DNA of 64,000 bases from Sphagnum compactum (taxonomy: Eukaryota > Bryophyta > Sphagnopsida > Sphagnales): contig OZ234495.1 of the NCBI GenBank assembly GCA_965153455.1, positions 124,001 through 188,000 of the forward strand. The letters run 5' to 3'. A model generated the notes under the pieces. It ran no database searches. It worked only from the letters and a program-made list of their open reading frames with translations, and was not told the origin of the DNA. The position numbers and the translations under genes were made by a program. Of the stretch, positions 13,481 to 25,300 are shown one piece after another; the first letter of the stretch is position 1; each line of letters starts with the position of its first letter.

Positions 13481-13989
13481 AAACGAAAACGGAGAATTAT
13501 TTTTTTCTTTATTGGCTATAGAAATGCCATCACCTCTTTTCGTGTATTGACATTTCACTTTCTGCTTTAAGGTTAATGTCTTAATGATTTGTTTTCTTTT
13601 CTCATTTTTTCACACATGTTGACTTTTGTTCGAATTCATACTGATAGCAATATGGGCTATAGTTAATGCCTACTGACCTAACAACTTTGTAGGTATGGTA
13701 CTAAGTTCTTCTGATAACACAAGTTATTCTAATGATCTAGTGTTGTCCATAGTACATATTTTATTTATCTTGTGCTGAATCATTAGATCAACAAAGTTTT
13801 GTTCTAATGTTACAAACATATCTTAATTATAGTCTACTTGTTGTGAAACTTTGTGATCATAGTCTCTGAGTAATATCATATCTTACTAACTCATCAAATT
13901 CATTAAAACTTTTTCTGATGTGACTTTCTAATCAATATTTATGATCTCTAATGCTCTCTCTTCTTTTGAATCTTCATCAAATTTCTCTT

Positions 13990-14297
13990 TTCTATGGTTA
14001 AAATCTATAAACTCTAAAGACTTCTGATTCTCTGAACTTTGAATCCCCTTCAATGTCTAATCCACATATTTGTATGGTTTCAACTTGTTAATATTAACCA
14101 ATACTGGGTTTGGTTCAAAATTGTTAATAAAAATAAGAAGAACAATGTTATTGGGTAAGCAATATTGTACTTTAAATAGGCCAAACCATCTTTTCTTGAA
14201 TTTGCTTAGATGTGTCTTTTTTCCCTTGGGAAACCACAAAACATAATCGCCAAATTGGAACTTCTTCTCTATGTGTTTCTGTTGACTCCATAGAAAT
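13990..14297 (-). pseudogene. Ty3/gypsy integrase C-terminal tail, split from its core
   Basis: The minus strand encodes FQFGDYVLWFPKGKKTHLS, followed by KKRWFGLFKVQYCLPNN and NFEPNPVLVNINKLKPYK. This is the post-catalytic GPY/F-like module of a plant Ty3/gypsy integrase. The rest of that integrase lies 6 kb away at 20.4-21.3 kb on the same strand. Its own end (RVLIARITKLEKLQENRLEA...) stops where an insertion begins, and the tail resumes here. The reading frame is open for about 60 codons, then broken. This is part of a dead element. Confidence 0.75.
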
Positions 14298-15630
14298 TTG
14301 TGAAAAGGTTTTCAACCACTTGGATTATTCCATCATGCACATTTTGAAAAATATAAATTTTCTTATGTTGTTTTTTGGCCATACAAGACCATCTTTTGCA
14401 TGTTCATACCAAAAAAACACAAGTTGAACTCACAAGTGTTAATAGAAAAAATTCATATCATATAACAAATAAATATTTCCAAACAATTGAATCTTAATAC
14501 ATTTTATATTATCTTCTACATGGATCCATATCCAAAAAGAAAAATTATCATATTGAATTCACATAAGTAGCAATGTGTCAAATAATGTAAACTTAGACAA
14601 AAAATTGAAATCAAATTTAGGTTATAGAAAACTAGCTTGTATAAAAATATCCCTATATTATTTAAATTGTCTTCAAAAAAAATATTTTTGCAACAATAAA
14701 ACAACTTGGCTTGTAGTTTTTTTGTAACATTTATCACGTGTGAATAACTGGCCTACTATTTTTTAAAGAAATATTTTCATTTTTTTGTATGTTATTATGA
14801 ACATAAAATTAATATTTTTCAAAAAAAATAATTACGTTTATTTTGGAATGATTTTTTATATTAAAAAAATCAATCAACAAGTTTGGTTCATGCCAAACCC
14901 AAAAAAATACTTTTACCAAAGTTATGCCCGAGATATGAACCTTTGCCTTGCTTATGCCAAACGCTTCAAGATTTATATTGTTTATATATGTTCCTATTTT
15001 TGGAATTTTTACAAACAAAGAAATTAAATTTTTTGTACTTCCAATCTTCGTGAAACAACAACTCGAATTTTTAAAAAACCTGTTGACATGTGATAAGGTG
15101 TAGAAATTCCATTTGATGACTTTCTTTCAAATTATTTACAAATAAATGTCTTATTTATTTATTTTCTATACAATGCACATTACAAAAACCAAAATTCTAT
15201 TTAAAACATAAACCAAATTATATATAAACAAATGTATTTAGCATACATGGAGGACCTTTATGTAAAGCAAATATAGATGCACAATTTATTTTATATCCAT
15301 ATGCTTTTGCATCTTATTACTTTGTTTATTTTTAAAAATAAAACAAATTGTGACACAAAAAATGAAATCCATATTTCAAAAATGTAAATGTGAAGACATT
15401 AAAGCAATTGAGTGAATTTTTAAAAATTAAAAAATTCATTTTAAAATGCACACCAAATGTAATATAACAAATAATACAATATTGTGTCAATTCCATTATA
15501 TCATTTCAATTTGTAAACATATGTGCAAAACATGATAGAACTTTTATATTTTTATTGCAAACAATAAATTATTTATCCCTAACTTCAACAAAATTTCACT
15601 TCAAATCATTAATTGATAAATAGAAAGCAC
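14298..15630. other. Very AT-rich DNA inside the insertion
   Basis: No coding or repeat feature can be supported. It probably represents the decayed 5' part (replication-initiator region) of the Helitron that follows, but no Rep-type two-His motif is visible. Confidence 0.4.
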
Positions 15631-15639
15631 GAAATCAAA

Positions 15640-17600
15640 CATTAAATCACCTTTGTTTAGCATAATTTGTCACAAATTGTGATATGAAAACATGTAGAAA
15701 ATGTAAACATAGTAAGATTATTTGTTGGGTTTCATTTAATTTTCATAAAGATCCAAAAAACCATTATAAAAAGTTATTGCTCTTATTTAAACCTTTCAAT
15801 ATACTAAAAATTGAGTTAAAAGGTCAACATCTTTTCATGGAAATATGTCTATGTGAATGCAAAAGATGATATTGAAAAAATGTAAAAAACATTTGTGTAT
15901 AATTTTCATATTTGAAATGTATAATGTGATGAATGCAATAATTTGCAATCACAAGAACAAGAGTACACCAAAATACTTGAAATGATTTTTTAAGAAAAAA
16001 ATTTAGATGAATTTTTTTTAGTGCAAATAATCCACAAAACAACAATATGTTTACAAATAACAAAGAAGTTGAACTATATGATTTAGCATATGAAACAATT
16101 TTCTTAATTCAAAAAATTCAGAAAAATAAAACATCGATTCATAATCTTTCCAGTTGACAAATAGATGAATGCATACCATATGTTGAAAAAATTTCATTAA
16201 ACATGAGAAAACTTAATGATGAACAAATATTTACTATAGATGATATTATATATGTATAAACTAAATATCCTTTAAAACCTTTACACACTTTTCTAACAAG
16301 AGGTGAATGCACATGGATTTTTTTCACATTAATGTAATACCATACAAAGCATGTTAAAATATTACATAAAAATATATTTGAAATGTTGACCTTATAAAAC
16401 CAAAAGTTGTGACATTAACATACACAAGAAAAGCAATGATACAACCATGGATTTTGCACTTGCCATTCCTTTAAACAAAAATCTTGATGAATTCAAAGCA
16501 TTGAGTGATGAAAAACATGATAATTTAATAAAAACTTACAATCAACTATGATTGTTAGTGATAAATGAAATATCAATACTGCACAACAAAATTTTAACAT
16601 TTATTGATCATAGATTACATGTAATAAAACAAACTCAGTCAATTTATTGAGAGTCTTGATTTTATAATGACATGTGATTTTTTACTAACTTCTTCCAATT
16701 TGTGATTCACAAATATTTAAATTAAAAAAAACAAATTTAATATTTTGGGAACAAATTGGCACGAAAATGTTATGAATTACAAAAAGTGACGAGACAAAAT
16801 TATTTTCATTTCATTAACATTTTGAATAGGTTAATTCATAGAAAAATGAAAATATAAATTTCATCAATAATATTTGTTTAAAGTTGCCACCAATAGACAA
16901 CACACTACGACATTCTATATAAACCTAAAAAACCACTACTCATAATAAAATTATATATTAAAAAATTCCATGTCAAACATTCAAATTTGTCACACAAAAT
17001 GTTCATTCTAAAACATGTCCCTTTCATTTCAAATTGATAATATTGCCATTTTTCACACATGTGGTTTCCATCATGGATTTTTTTTTTAAAAAAAAAATGT
17101 TAGTAGAATTATAGGTTGGAAATTATGCAACATTATATGGTCTTGTAAATGGTGTAGATGGCACTTTTCAAGATTATACATAAATTTTTTCTAAACCATT
17201 AATATGGGTAAAATTTTGCAATTCATGAATTTGAACTAATAAACAGATTAAACGTTCACATATACAAAGAATTCCCTACAATTGACAAAAATTGGACACC
17301 AATTGAATGAAAATCTACTAAAATACAAATAAATAGCAACCCTTTTCATATTATCACAATTGTTCAATTCCCTATTCAATTAGTTGCAAGACGCACCATT
17401 CATTATGCACAAGGTTTAACTTTTGATCATCTTGCATTTGAATCAATTAGTGTAACAAACATGGCTTAATGTATACAACTTTAGCTCAAATTCGTTTTAA
17501 AGAACATCTATCCATCATGAAACAAAAACTTTCAAATAGATTCTTTTGTGCAACAAAAAATTAATTGTCTCATAATAACTACATGATATGAAATAATGAT
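15640..17600 (+). pseudogene. Helitron/Helentron PIF1-type helicase, decayed
   Basis: The plus strand, read through many stops and frameshifts, gives the ordered landmarks of a Helitron helicase. HKDPKNHYKKLLLLFKPFN is at about 15.74-15.80 kb. A degraded P-loop region near 16.28-16.33 kb has lost the GxxGxGK pattern. LNKNLDEFKALSDEKHDNL is followed by LLVINEISIL near 16.47-16.58 kb (Walker B, Asp replaced by Asn). FHIITIVQFPIQLVARRTIH and AQGLTFDHLAF (17.34-17.44 kb) are the C-terminal helicase motifs. In life the protein unwinds DNA during rolling-circle transposition. This copy is clearly dead. The endonuclease follows on the same strand. Confidence 0.75.
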
Positions 17601-17649
17601 TGCTTGTTTAAAGTCATAGCATAAAAAATTTATTGTCATAAAATTTTAA

Positions 17650-18345
17650 ATACTTGTTCCTTAAAATCACATTTTCAAAACATTCTTAAATATCCAAATT
17701 TACTTGCATCGCATATATTTCGTTTAAATGAAACAAGAATTCAAAATATTCAAACACCGGCGAGAAATTTACAACGTTATGTCAAAAAAAACATAATCTT
17801 CTCATGTCATAATGGCCAATGGAACAACGATATTTTGTGATATAATAATATACTTATCACATAAAATTTTAACAACAAATTAAAGTGCTGCTTTTTATTT
17901 TTATTTTTCCATGAAAACACATGAAAAGCTTTGTACATAATTGCAATTTGTAAACCACCACATATGAACACAATTCTTTTCCTTCCTATTTTTAAAATTA
18001 TAATTAAAAAAATGCCTAACAATTCTTCAACCATAATAATAGGAGATTTTAACATAAACATGTTAAACAAATACACCTAAATCAATAATGTTGCAAAATT
18101 ATATAAGCAAACAATTTTTTTAAATTTTTTCTATGTATCAAAGCACAACCCTAAAGAATATGCAAATAGATCATATACGGATTAATAATTTAACATATAA
18201 ACAATGTCATGTTGGATCACCACAAGCTTATTGGACAAATCATAACCCTATATATTTTGCATTCAAATTACCAAATTGTATTCCTCAATCTACTTTACCA
18301 TCCGCTCATCAAACAATTAAAAATAAAATAAAATTACACCTACAT
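17650..18345 (+). pseudogene. Endonuclease/exonuclease/phosphatase domain of a Helentron, decayed
   Basis: Directly after the helicase, the plus strand carries the signature of an APE-like endonuclease. LNETRIQNIQ (catalytic Glu) is near 17.72 kb, AICKPPH near 17.95 kb, IIIGDFNINML near 18.03-18.06 kb, and an open 122-codon tail (18133-18501) contains QAYWTNHNPIYFAFKLPN, the usual SDHxP-type end with Asp replaced by Asn. A helicase followed by such an endonuclease is the hallmark of Helentron-type Helitrons. Stops and frame changes show it is inactive. Confidence 0.7.
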
Positions 18346-19070
18346 ATTCTATCTATTTTTCAAATCCTTAAATTGGCAGGGCCCAATCTTTTTGTGATGA
18401 CTTTTCACCACTTGGAGACAGAAAATCAATCCAGTGCAACAACTTTCATACAAAGGATTTTTGTGAAAAAAATTGTGCCAAAGTCACCCGATTTCAGATG
18501 AGCTTAGTTTCTTCACATTCTTGCACTAATTTGAATTCCAAGCAACTTGGTGATGAGTGATGACCCCACGCCCCCCGCCCCCACCCCAAAAGCATATTCA
18601 AGAATTGCATTGCGAAGTCACGACCTTTTGTCACAGCAGAAGATATATGTCCATGGAGAGAGTTTTCCTGAAAGTAATCCTCTCTTTTCACCCTGTCTTT
18701 GGGCCTCTTTTCATCCACTATCCCCTCTGTGAGCGAGGTCCCCAAAGTACGGAAATTTTATTAAATCTGGGTATGAAATGCTGAAACTTAGCATCTAATG
18801 CACAAGGTTCGAGAGTAATTATAGTAGTTGTACATGTAGGAGCAAAGTGAGAATATATGTAGCCAGCAGTGGAGGCGCTCAGGAAAAAGGAAAGAGGGGG
18901 TCAAAACTCGATGAAACTCAGTTTTGGCACAAAAAAAAGTGGTGCATTTCTGAGTTTGACCTCCCTGCCCATTGAAGGCTAATGTACTTTTCTGCAGGTT
19001 TTTTGTTTTGAATCTCACCCGGTTTCGGACCAAACTCAGGGTACCGATGCCGTGTTGTCCTGACTTCACG
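18346..19070. other. Unassigned DNA, locally GC-richer
   Basis: A C-rich patch (ACGCCCCCCGCCCCCACCCC, about 18568-18587) and short open frames on both strands are present. None is recognisable as protein. This could be the 3' flank of the Helentron or a separate repeat. Confidence 0.35.
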
Positions 19071-19079
19071 GAAAACTCT

Positions 19080-19560
19080 ATTTGTTTTTATGTAGATGGG
19101 TGCAACTTCCAATCACAGGACTTCAAACCTTCCACAGTCACTTGTTCTCCAGAGTTTCCACGTTGACACCACTTGCTGCATATAAGTATCTTGTAAGTTC
19201 AGTATCTTAGTAGTAGTGTGCAGCGTCATGTGTGTTTTATGTAGATGCGTGCAGCGTCATGTGTTTCATGTCGATGGGTGCAGCGTCATGTGTTTCATGT
19301 AGATGGGTGCAACTTCCAATCAAAGGATTTCAAACCTTCCACAGTCACTTGTTCTGGAAGATGTTCCATGTCGACACCACTTGCTGCATATATAAGTATC
19401 TTGTAAGTTTAGTATCTTAGTAGTAGTGTGCAGCGTCATGTGTTTTTTTATGTAGATGGGTGCAACTTCCAATCACGGGATTTCAAACCTTCCACAGTCA
19501 CTTGTTCTGGGAGAGTTTCCATGTTGACACCACTTGCAGAAGTACCTTGCAACTTTTTAG
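19080..19560. repeat. Three copies of a ~150-200 bp tandem unit
   Basis: The sequence TGTAGATGGGTGCAACTTCC occurs at about 19091, 19299 and 19451. It is followed each time by CAAACCTTCCACAGTCACTTGTTCT and CACCACTTGC, and after copies 1 and 2 by TAAGTATCTTGTAAGTT. Copy 1 is lengthened by a short inner repeat (GTGTTTCATGT(A/C)GATGGGTGCA). Confidence 0.8.
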
Positions 19561-19859
19561 TAGTTTGGTTTGGTTGTGCAGCATCTGGTCTGTAACTTAA
19601 CCTCTTCCAGGGACCCCTTAAAAAAGCTTTTGTGGGAATGAGTTTTTTTTTATTAAAAAACACCACCTGTCAGCATTTCTTGGCAAAGTTAATGGAGAAG
19701 GAGTTTCTAGAGTCAACATTTTTCCTTTGTTATGAGTTAAGCATAATTTATGAATAAAAATATTCCTATGTCAGTTTAATAGGTAAGAAAAGAAGAAACA
19801 AAATCAAATCCAACATTTGGGTTGAGATTTTTATTGTAGATTCTGTTACTGATAATCAA

Positions 19860-20010
19860 ACAAGTTTTTGCTGAAATATTCTATTATTTTGGAAAAAAAA
19901 AAGGGGGTCCTGCAAGCAATCCCAATTTGAGTTTTTCAACAAATTTTGCTGAAATATTCTATTACTTTTGAAAAATGGGTCCTGCAAGCAATCCCAATTT
20001 GAGTTTTTCA
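19860..20010. repeat. ~74-bp tandem duplication
   Basis: TTTTGCTGAAATATTCTATTA, then GGTCCTGCAAGCAATCCCAATTTGAG, occurs twice about 74 bp apart. The copies are nearly identical apart from A-run length, which suggests a recent local duplication. Confidence 0.7.
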
Positions 20011-20380
20011 GAATTTTGATAGTTGAAGAAGACAAGTCAATAAGGTCCAGTTTGTATTTTGTAGTGGTAAAGCCAATGGGTACAAGATCAACAATGATTC
20101 TTGTCTTGAAGACATGCGGGAAAAGGAACTAGAAGGAAGACAAATGGGCCAATGCTCGACAAATTTAATCGCGTGTTACAAAACATTTCACTTTGGAAAA
20201 AAAATCTTATGCAAAACTTATGTTAGGGCAAAAGGATTTCACAATCTTTGGGTTTACTAAGTTTGTTGGTTCTTGCAAGAGTTAACATTCGAGGGTCCTC
20301 GAATTCTTAAGTGTTGACAAAATTCAAGGTGTTTCTATTCTTTGAATTTTGAACCTTTGTTATTACTAGCTTGGGAAAAT

Positions 20381-21294
20381 GATTCGCTGGTTTTTTCCAA
20401 CATTGTTTTAAGCCTCCAATCTATTTTCCTGTAACTTCTCCAATTTTGTAATTCTAGCAATTAGTACTCTAGTGGTTTATGCATCTCTATGGTCTCCAAT
20501 AATAGCCGGTAAAACATATTTTATTGGCATTAGAGGATGCAAACCATAGATTAACTAGTAAGGTGTGTATCGTATTGCCACCTTGTAAGTTTCCTGTATG
20601 AAAATAAAACTATGGAAAAATGTTCATCCCAGTTTGTTCTCTTTTCATATTTGATTAATTTGGTCAATAATCTACTAATAACTTTGTTAGTAGATTTTAC
20701 TTGTCCATTTCCATGTGGGTAATAAATAGTAGAACTAACATGTTTTAACAAAAACTATTTTATTAGATGTTTGATTGTGTCATTGATAAAATGTATTCCT
20801 TGATTTGTAACTATGGTCAAAAGACATCCAAATCTGGTCAAAATATATTCATACAAAAATCTAGCTATAACTACTGCAGTATTAGTTTTTAATGTCTTTG
20901 CCTCTACCCACTTCGTTGCATAATCTGTAGCTACCAGAATATATCTGTTTCTTGTTAATCTTCCTTCTAGTTTAATTTGACCTATAAAATGTAGACCCCA
21001 CTTCATAAAAGGTTCCTCTTGAAATGTTGTTACTAATTTGGCCAGACTTTTTTATTTTAATCCTTTAGTTCTTTAACAATTATCACAACTTCTACAAAAT
21101 TCATGAGTATCTTTGAATAGAGTTGGCCACCAATAAACTGCATTTAGAATTTTCTTTGCAATAATATTTGCAACAAAATGTCCTTTTGCCACTCCTTCAT
21201 GTAGTTCTTTAAGAATAATTTGTGCTTCTGAGGTGGTCAAACATCTATGCAATTTATTGTCTTGTCCCATTCTATACATTTTTCCTTCTTTCAA
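20381..21294 (-). pseudogene. Ty3/gypsy integrase core, decayed
   Basis: Three successive minus-strand frames carry the zinc-binding segment (21073-21294, ending HEFCRSCDNC), the catalytic core (20755-21006, with YILVATDYATKWVEA) and the C-terminal half (20551-20751, with YYPHGNGQVKSTNKV). All three catalytic acids appear lost: WGLHFIG where the family has Asp, TNQGIHFIN in place of a DQG motif, and QVKSTN in place of QVEx. The tail is displaced to 14.0-14.3 kb. This was the enzyme that joined element cDNA to the chromosome; it cannot be active. Confidence 0.8.
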
Positions 21295-21479
21295 AGTAAA
21301 AGGTTCTACCTTTCTGGCTAACTTCTATTTCTAAGCTAAATTTAGAATTTTTGGCATCTAACATGTCTTTAAATAGCTCTTCACCTCTTGCATCCATATA
21401 GGTTTTATGAAAAATAATGATGCATCTATAGTTTGATCTGCGATTCTTAATGGTTTTGAGCTATTTGGTAATTTGGACA

Positions 21480-21900
21480 AAGCATCAACTACCATGTGTT
21501 CTCCCAAGCTTTTAAACTACTATGAATTCATATTCCAAAAATAACAACAACCATTTGGTTATCCTTCCAAACACCTATGGTTTGTTGATTAAATATACAA
21601 GAGCCATGTGGTTTACATAAAAGACAAATCTGTTTCCCAACAAAAAATGTTTAAAGCATAGCATAAACCATTACTAAGGCTTCTCTCTTCGTAGTAGTAT
21701 AATTTTGCTCTATTTTATTTAGTAGTCTAAAGGCATATACAATAGGCTAGTCATACTTACCAATTGGGTTCTGTGCTAACATTACACCTATTACCAGTAA
21801 AGATGCATTTGTGTGCACATGGAATTCCAGTTGCCAATTTGGAGGTATAAAAATTAATGCTTCCATATATCTCTACTTGATCTAATCCCAAGCTTTTTAA
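21480..21900 (-). pseudogene. RNase H region of the gypsy element, decayed
   Basis: The minus strand reads FYVNHMALVYLINKP, then VFGRITKWLLLFLEYEF and KLGRTHGS around 21.48-21.62 kb. This is the C-terminal part of a gypsy RNase H followed by the connection to integrase. Upstream the frame is too broken to trace the catalytic acids. Confidence 0.65.
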
Positions 21901-21949
21901 CACTCTCTAGTCTAGATAAAAGGTTTTGTCTTCTTCATTAGCTTTGTGA

Positions 21950-22794
21950 TTAGTGCCCTAATAAAGGTAGAGTTCTTGATGAAACATCTATAAAATTAAG
22001 CCATACCATTAAAGACCTAAATTTGTTATGGGTTTGTAGGTATTGGCATATTAACTATTGCATGAACCTTCTTTAGGTTTGGTATTTTTCCTTCTTTAAA
22101 AACTATAAACTTTAAAATTAGTCTTGAAAATACTATAAAGGCACATTTTTTTGGGTTAAGATTGATTTTGTATTCTTTGCATTTTTAAAAACAAAGTCTG
22201 AGCTTCATCAAATGATTCTCCATATCACTATAAACCATGAAATTATCTAAAAATATCTTCATGAACTGGTCTAAGTACTTTTTGAAAGTTCTACTGACTG
22301 CTTTTTGGAATGTTGGTGGCCCATTTTTTACAAATGGCATCACCATCCAAACAAAAAGCTCCCCAATCTGTTACAAAGGTTGTTTTGTATCTATCTTCAG
22401 GGGCTATAGAAATTTAATGGTATCCTAAATATCCATCTAAGAATGAATAGGCTTCATATGCTACTATAATGTTCAACACTTCATTAGAAAATGGTAAAAG
22501 ATAAGGATTTTTTTTGGTTGCCTTATTCAACTTCTTGAAATCTACATAGATTTTCAATTTTCCATTCTTCTTAGGTATTACTACTATAAGTGATAACCAT
22601 GTAGCCTCCTTTACTGGTTGAATGAATCTTGTTTCTAATACTTTGTTCATATCTTGTTTGACAACTGCAGCATAGTTAGGGTTCAATCTGTACCTTGCTT
22701 GATGTGCTCGTGGGATTGAGGTGTCTAACTCAATTTTATGTTGAACAAGCTCTAGAGGTATGCCCTTTAGATCCTTATAAGTCCAAGCAAACAC
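21950..22794 (-). pseudogene. Reverse transcriptase of the gypsy element, decayed
   Basis: A 126-codon open stretch (22414-22794) covers the fingers: PRAHQARYRLNPNY, VIPKKNGKLKIYVDFKKLNK and AYSFLDGYLGYH. After a stop and a frame change the palm reads FLDNFMVYSD near 22.24 kb, where an active enzyme would have two Asp; the second has become Asn. Order and strand fit gag-protease-RT-RNaseH-integrase. Confidence 0.8.
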
Positions 22795-23178
22795 GTCTTT
22801 GAACTCCTTGAATATAATTTGAACCTCCTTAGTTTTCTCCTTTGTTAATTATGCATTAACTTTGATGCACTATGGATTTGCTTTTGTGCCAAGATTCAAC
22901 TTAATAAGCTATTGTTCTTCAATCAAAGTCCAAACTGCTATTTGAAGATTCTATACCTGAATTTTGGCTGGTGTTTCATCCACTTCAATGTTAACTTGGC
23001 TATGATGATAATAAGTTTTTAGATAGACCTTATCTTCCAATGATGTCTCTGGTCTAACATTAAATTTTATTGTTTCTATTGTTGAAGCTAATACTTTTGC
23101 TACTTTTTGATCTTATATCCCTTGTTCTGGTTTAGATTTTCCATTGATTTTGATATTTGTAACAACAACATTCAATAA

Positions 23179-23760
23179 TTAAACAGTTTCATCTAAGATA
23201 ATGATTGTGCCAATTGAAAATAGCTTTGGTTCTATCTCAAAGATTATATCTTCCTCTTCACCTATTAGACCTTCCATTAAGTCATAACAAATAAGTATTT
23301 GGGGCCTTTTAGTTTTTGCTCCGAGTTTTTTGTTAATTGATATTTTTTTGATTACTCCATTGTCTTGAACAATAGTCACATTATTCCCCTAGTCATGTGT
23401 AACTTTTGCATCTCTGAGCTGAAATCTTCCTAGCAACATAGAATAATTAGAATCTACCACATTGTTTTGCAAAACAATAAATGTGATTACATATGGTATG
23501 CCATGTATATGAATCATCAAATTTTTTATGATTCCCAAAGGTCTAGTCATACTCTCATTTGCCATTCTAAGGTGGTATGGGGCTAGTTTTAGTTTGGGTA
23601 AACCTAATTTTGTTCTAAGGTTTTTTGTTATGGTGTTTACACTTACTCCTCCATTTTATAGAACATCTTCAATAATGTTCTTCCCAACTTGTACTTAGAT
23701 GATTGCCATCTAATTATTTACCTTTATAATTACAATGTCAATTTCAGAGTGTGTCTCATT
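23179..23760 (-). pseudogene. Aspartic protease region of the gypsy element, decayed
   Basis: Minus-strand segments read GGVSVNTITKNLRTKLGLPK, then PYHLRMANESMTRPLGII, IHIHGIPYVITFIVLQNN and NYSMLLGRFQLRDAKVTHD. This is the typical protease core and the conserved stretch between protease and reverse transcriptase in plant Ty3/gypsy elements. The Asp-Thr/Ser-Gly triad is not intact. Confidence 0.65.
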
Positions 23761-24135
23761 CACTATGGCTACACTAGGTTCTAATATTATTTTAATAGTT
23801 ATTTTAGGTTTTTATGGCTTTAATTTCTACCACATATATTTCTTAAGATTTGGTGCTATCTTCAACAATTGATTTAATCTCAAGGTATAGGTGGTTTGCA
23901 ACATCTGTTTATTAATATCTTAGAATATCTATTCCATAGACATAACTTTATTTTAAAGAATAATAGACAGATTTTGTGGTACAATTGGTTCTGTGGAACC
24001 CTCAATCTTTGATAATCCTGCCCAACTTATATTCCACTATGTTTTCTCCTTTTGATTAAAACTTTCTGGTGGGTCTTCTATTTGCATCTCTTATAGTGTC
24101 TTGACAAAAGATTACTATAGTCTTTACTCCTCTTC

Positions 24136-25300
24136 TTAGTCAGTAGCAGACTTCTTCTTGATCGGCTCTTTGTCCTTGAACACTTGTTCTTCAATAAGCT
24201 TGTTCATGGTGATGGCGATGTCAACATCCACCATATGAACTAAAGGATTGACAACCTTGGGCTCCACCACAAATGGTTTCTCTGTAATCTTCACTCCTTT
24301 GTTCTTAAACATATTTTGCATGTCATTGTACTTAGGACAATCAATAATCTTATGTCAAGTCTCACCACAAATATGACAGGAATACCTCATAGGTTTCTAT
24401 ATTTTAATTTGTTGGGTGGTAACCTTAGAAATTACAAGAATAGACTCTTCTTTTCTTTTGACTCTACATGTTTCAACATTGTGATTTGTCCTGTAACAAT
24501 TTGTACAATATATTTTTGTTTTCTTTGTAACTATTTGAGGTTTTTGAATTAATATTGTCTTACTATTTTATAGTATTAACAGATTATTTATTGCTTTAAC
24601 TTCTGAAATTCCTTTTTCATAAACCAAAGTTGCTTCCTTATGTTGTTGCAGGGTTTTTTTCTTCATGCCCGTTGTTGCTACATGCAAATATGGTTGTAAT
24701 CCATATCTGAAGATAATAGTTAGGAAATTATTTGTTGTTTTGTGTTGAAGACTATTGGTTAACTTCAATAATCTTTCATAATAGACCTCTACCTTTTCAT
24801 TCTTCTCCTGCTTCATGTTCTTTAGCTGCAGATAGACTTGCTCATCATTTTGAATTGTTTTAAACCGTTTACACAAAACTAACTGCAATTCTACAAAAAG
24901 TACAATTTGGGTAGTCTCCCATGTAATTGTTACATTAATCAAACATAATGTCTTTAAGGGTAAATTAAACAAATTAACAATTTCTACATCTTTTGTTTCA
25001 CCATTTGCTCTAATATTAGCCTTAAAAACTCTAACATGAGCATCTGGGTCAAAATCCTTCACATACTCAGGGTAGTTAAGTGGTCAACAATAAGGCCTAT
25101 TTGGTGGTAATAGTGGTCCGCCTGGATTCACCATTGGTAATCCAAAATATCTTGAAAGTCTTGGAGGTCCTGGTGGTCGTGATCCTCTTCTTCCTAGATC
25201 TAATGGTTGTTTAGAAAAAATCATGTCCACCTCTTTGGGCATCTTTTATGCATATTCACAAGGTTTGTTCCTTTCGAAGTCTATGGTCTAAACCTCGTAG
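24136..25300 (-). pseudogene. Gag (capsid to zinc knuckle) of the gypsy element, 3' part
   Basis: A 164-codon open frame (24568-25062) encodes capsid-like sequence (EYVKDFDPDAHVRVFKANI just upstream; MKQEKNEKVEVYYERLLKL; FRYGLQPYL). It is followed, at 24.31-24.38 kb, by a CCHC zinc knuckle CHICGET-stop-HKIIDC, whose reading is broken by one stop. The downstream 24136-24321 frame is the linker toward protease. The gag is interrupted at 25300 by an inverted-repeat element. Confidence 0.75.

Larger units (their letters stand above)
14298..20376. mobile_element. 6.1-kb nested insertion splitting the gypsy integrase
   Basis: The minus-strand integrase coding signal is interrupted exactly between AAAT at 14294-14297 and AAAT at 20377-20380. 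These could be a 4-bp target duplication or chance in AT-rich DNA. Joining the two flanks would make the integrase tail contiguous with its core. Inside are a decayed Helentron-like helicase and endonuclease (15.6-18.35 kb, plus strand), tandem repeats (19.08-19.56 kb) and AT-rich DNA. A Helitron would not normally make a duplication, so this may be more than one event. Confidence 0.6.
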
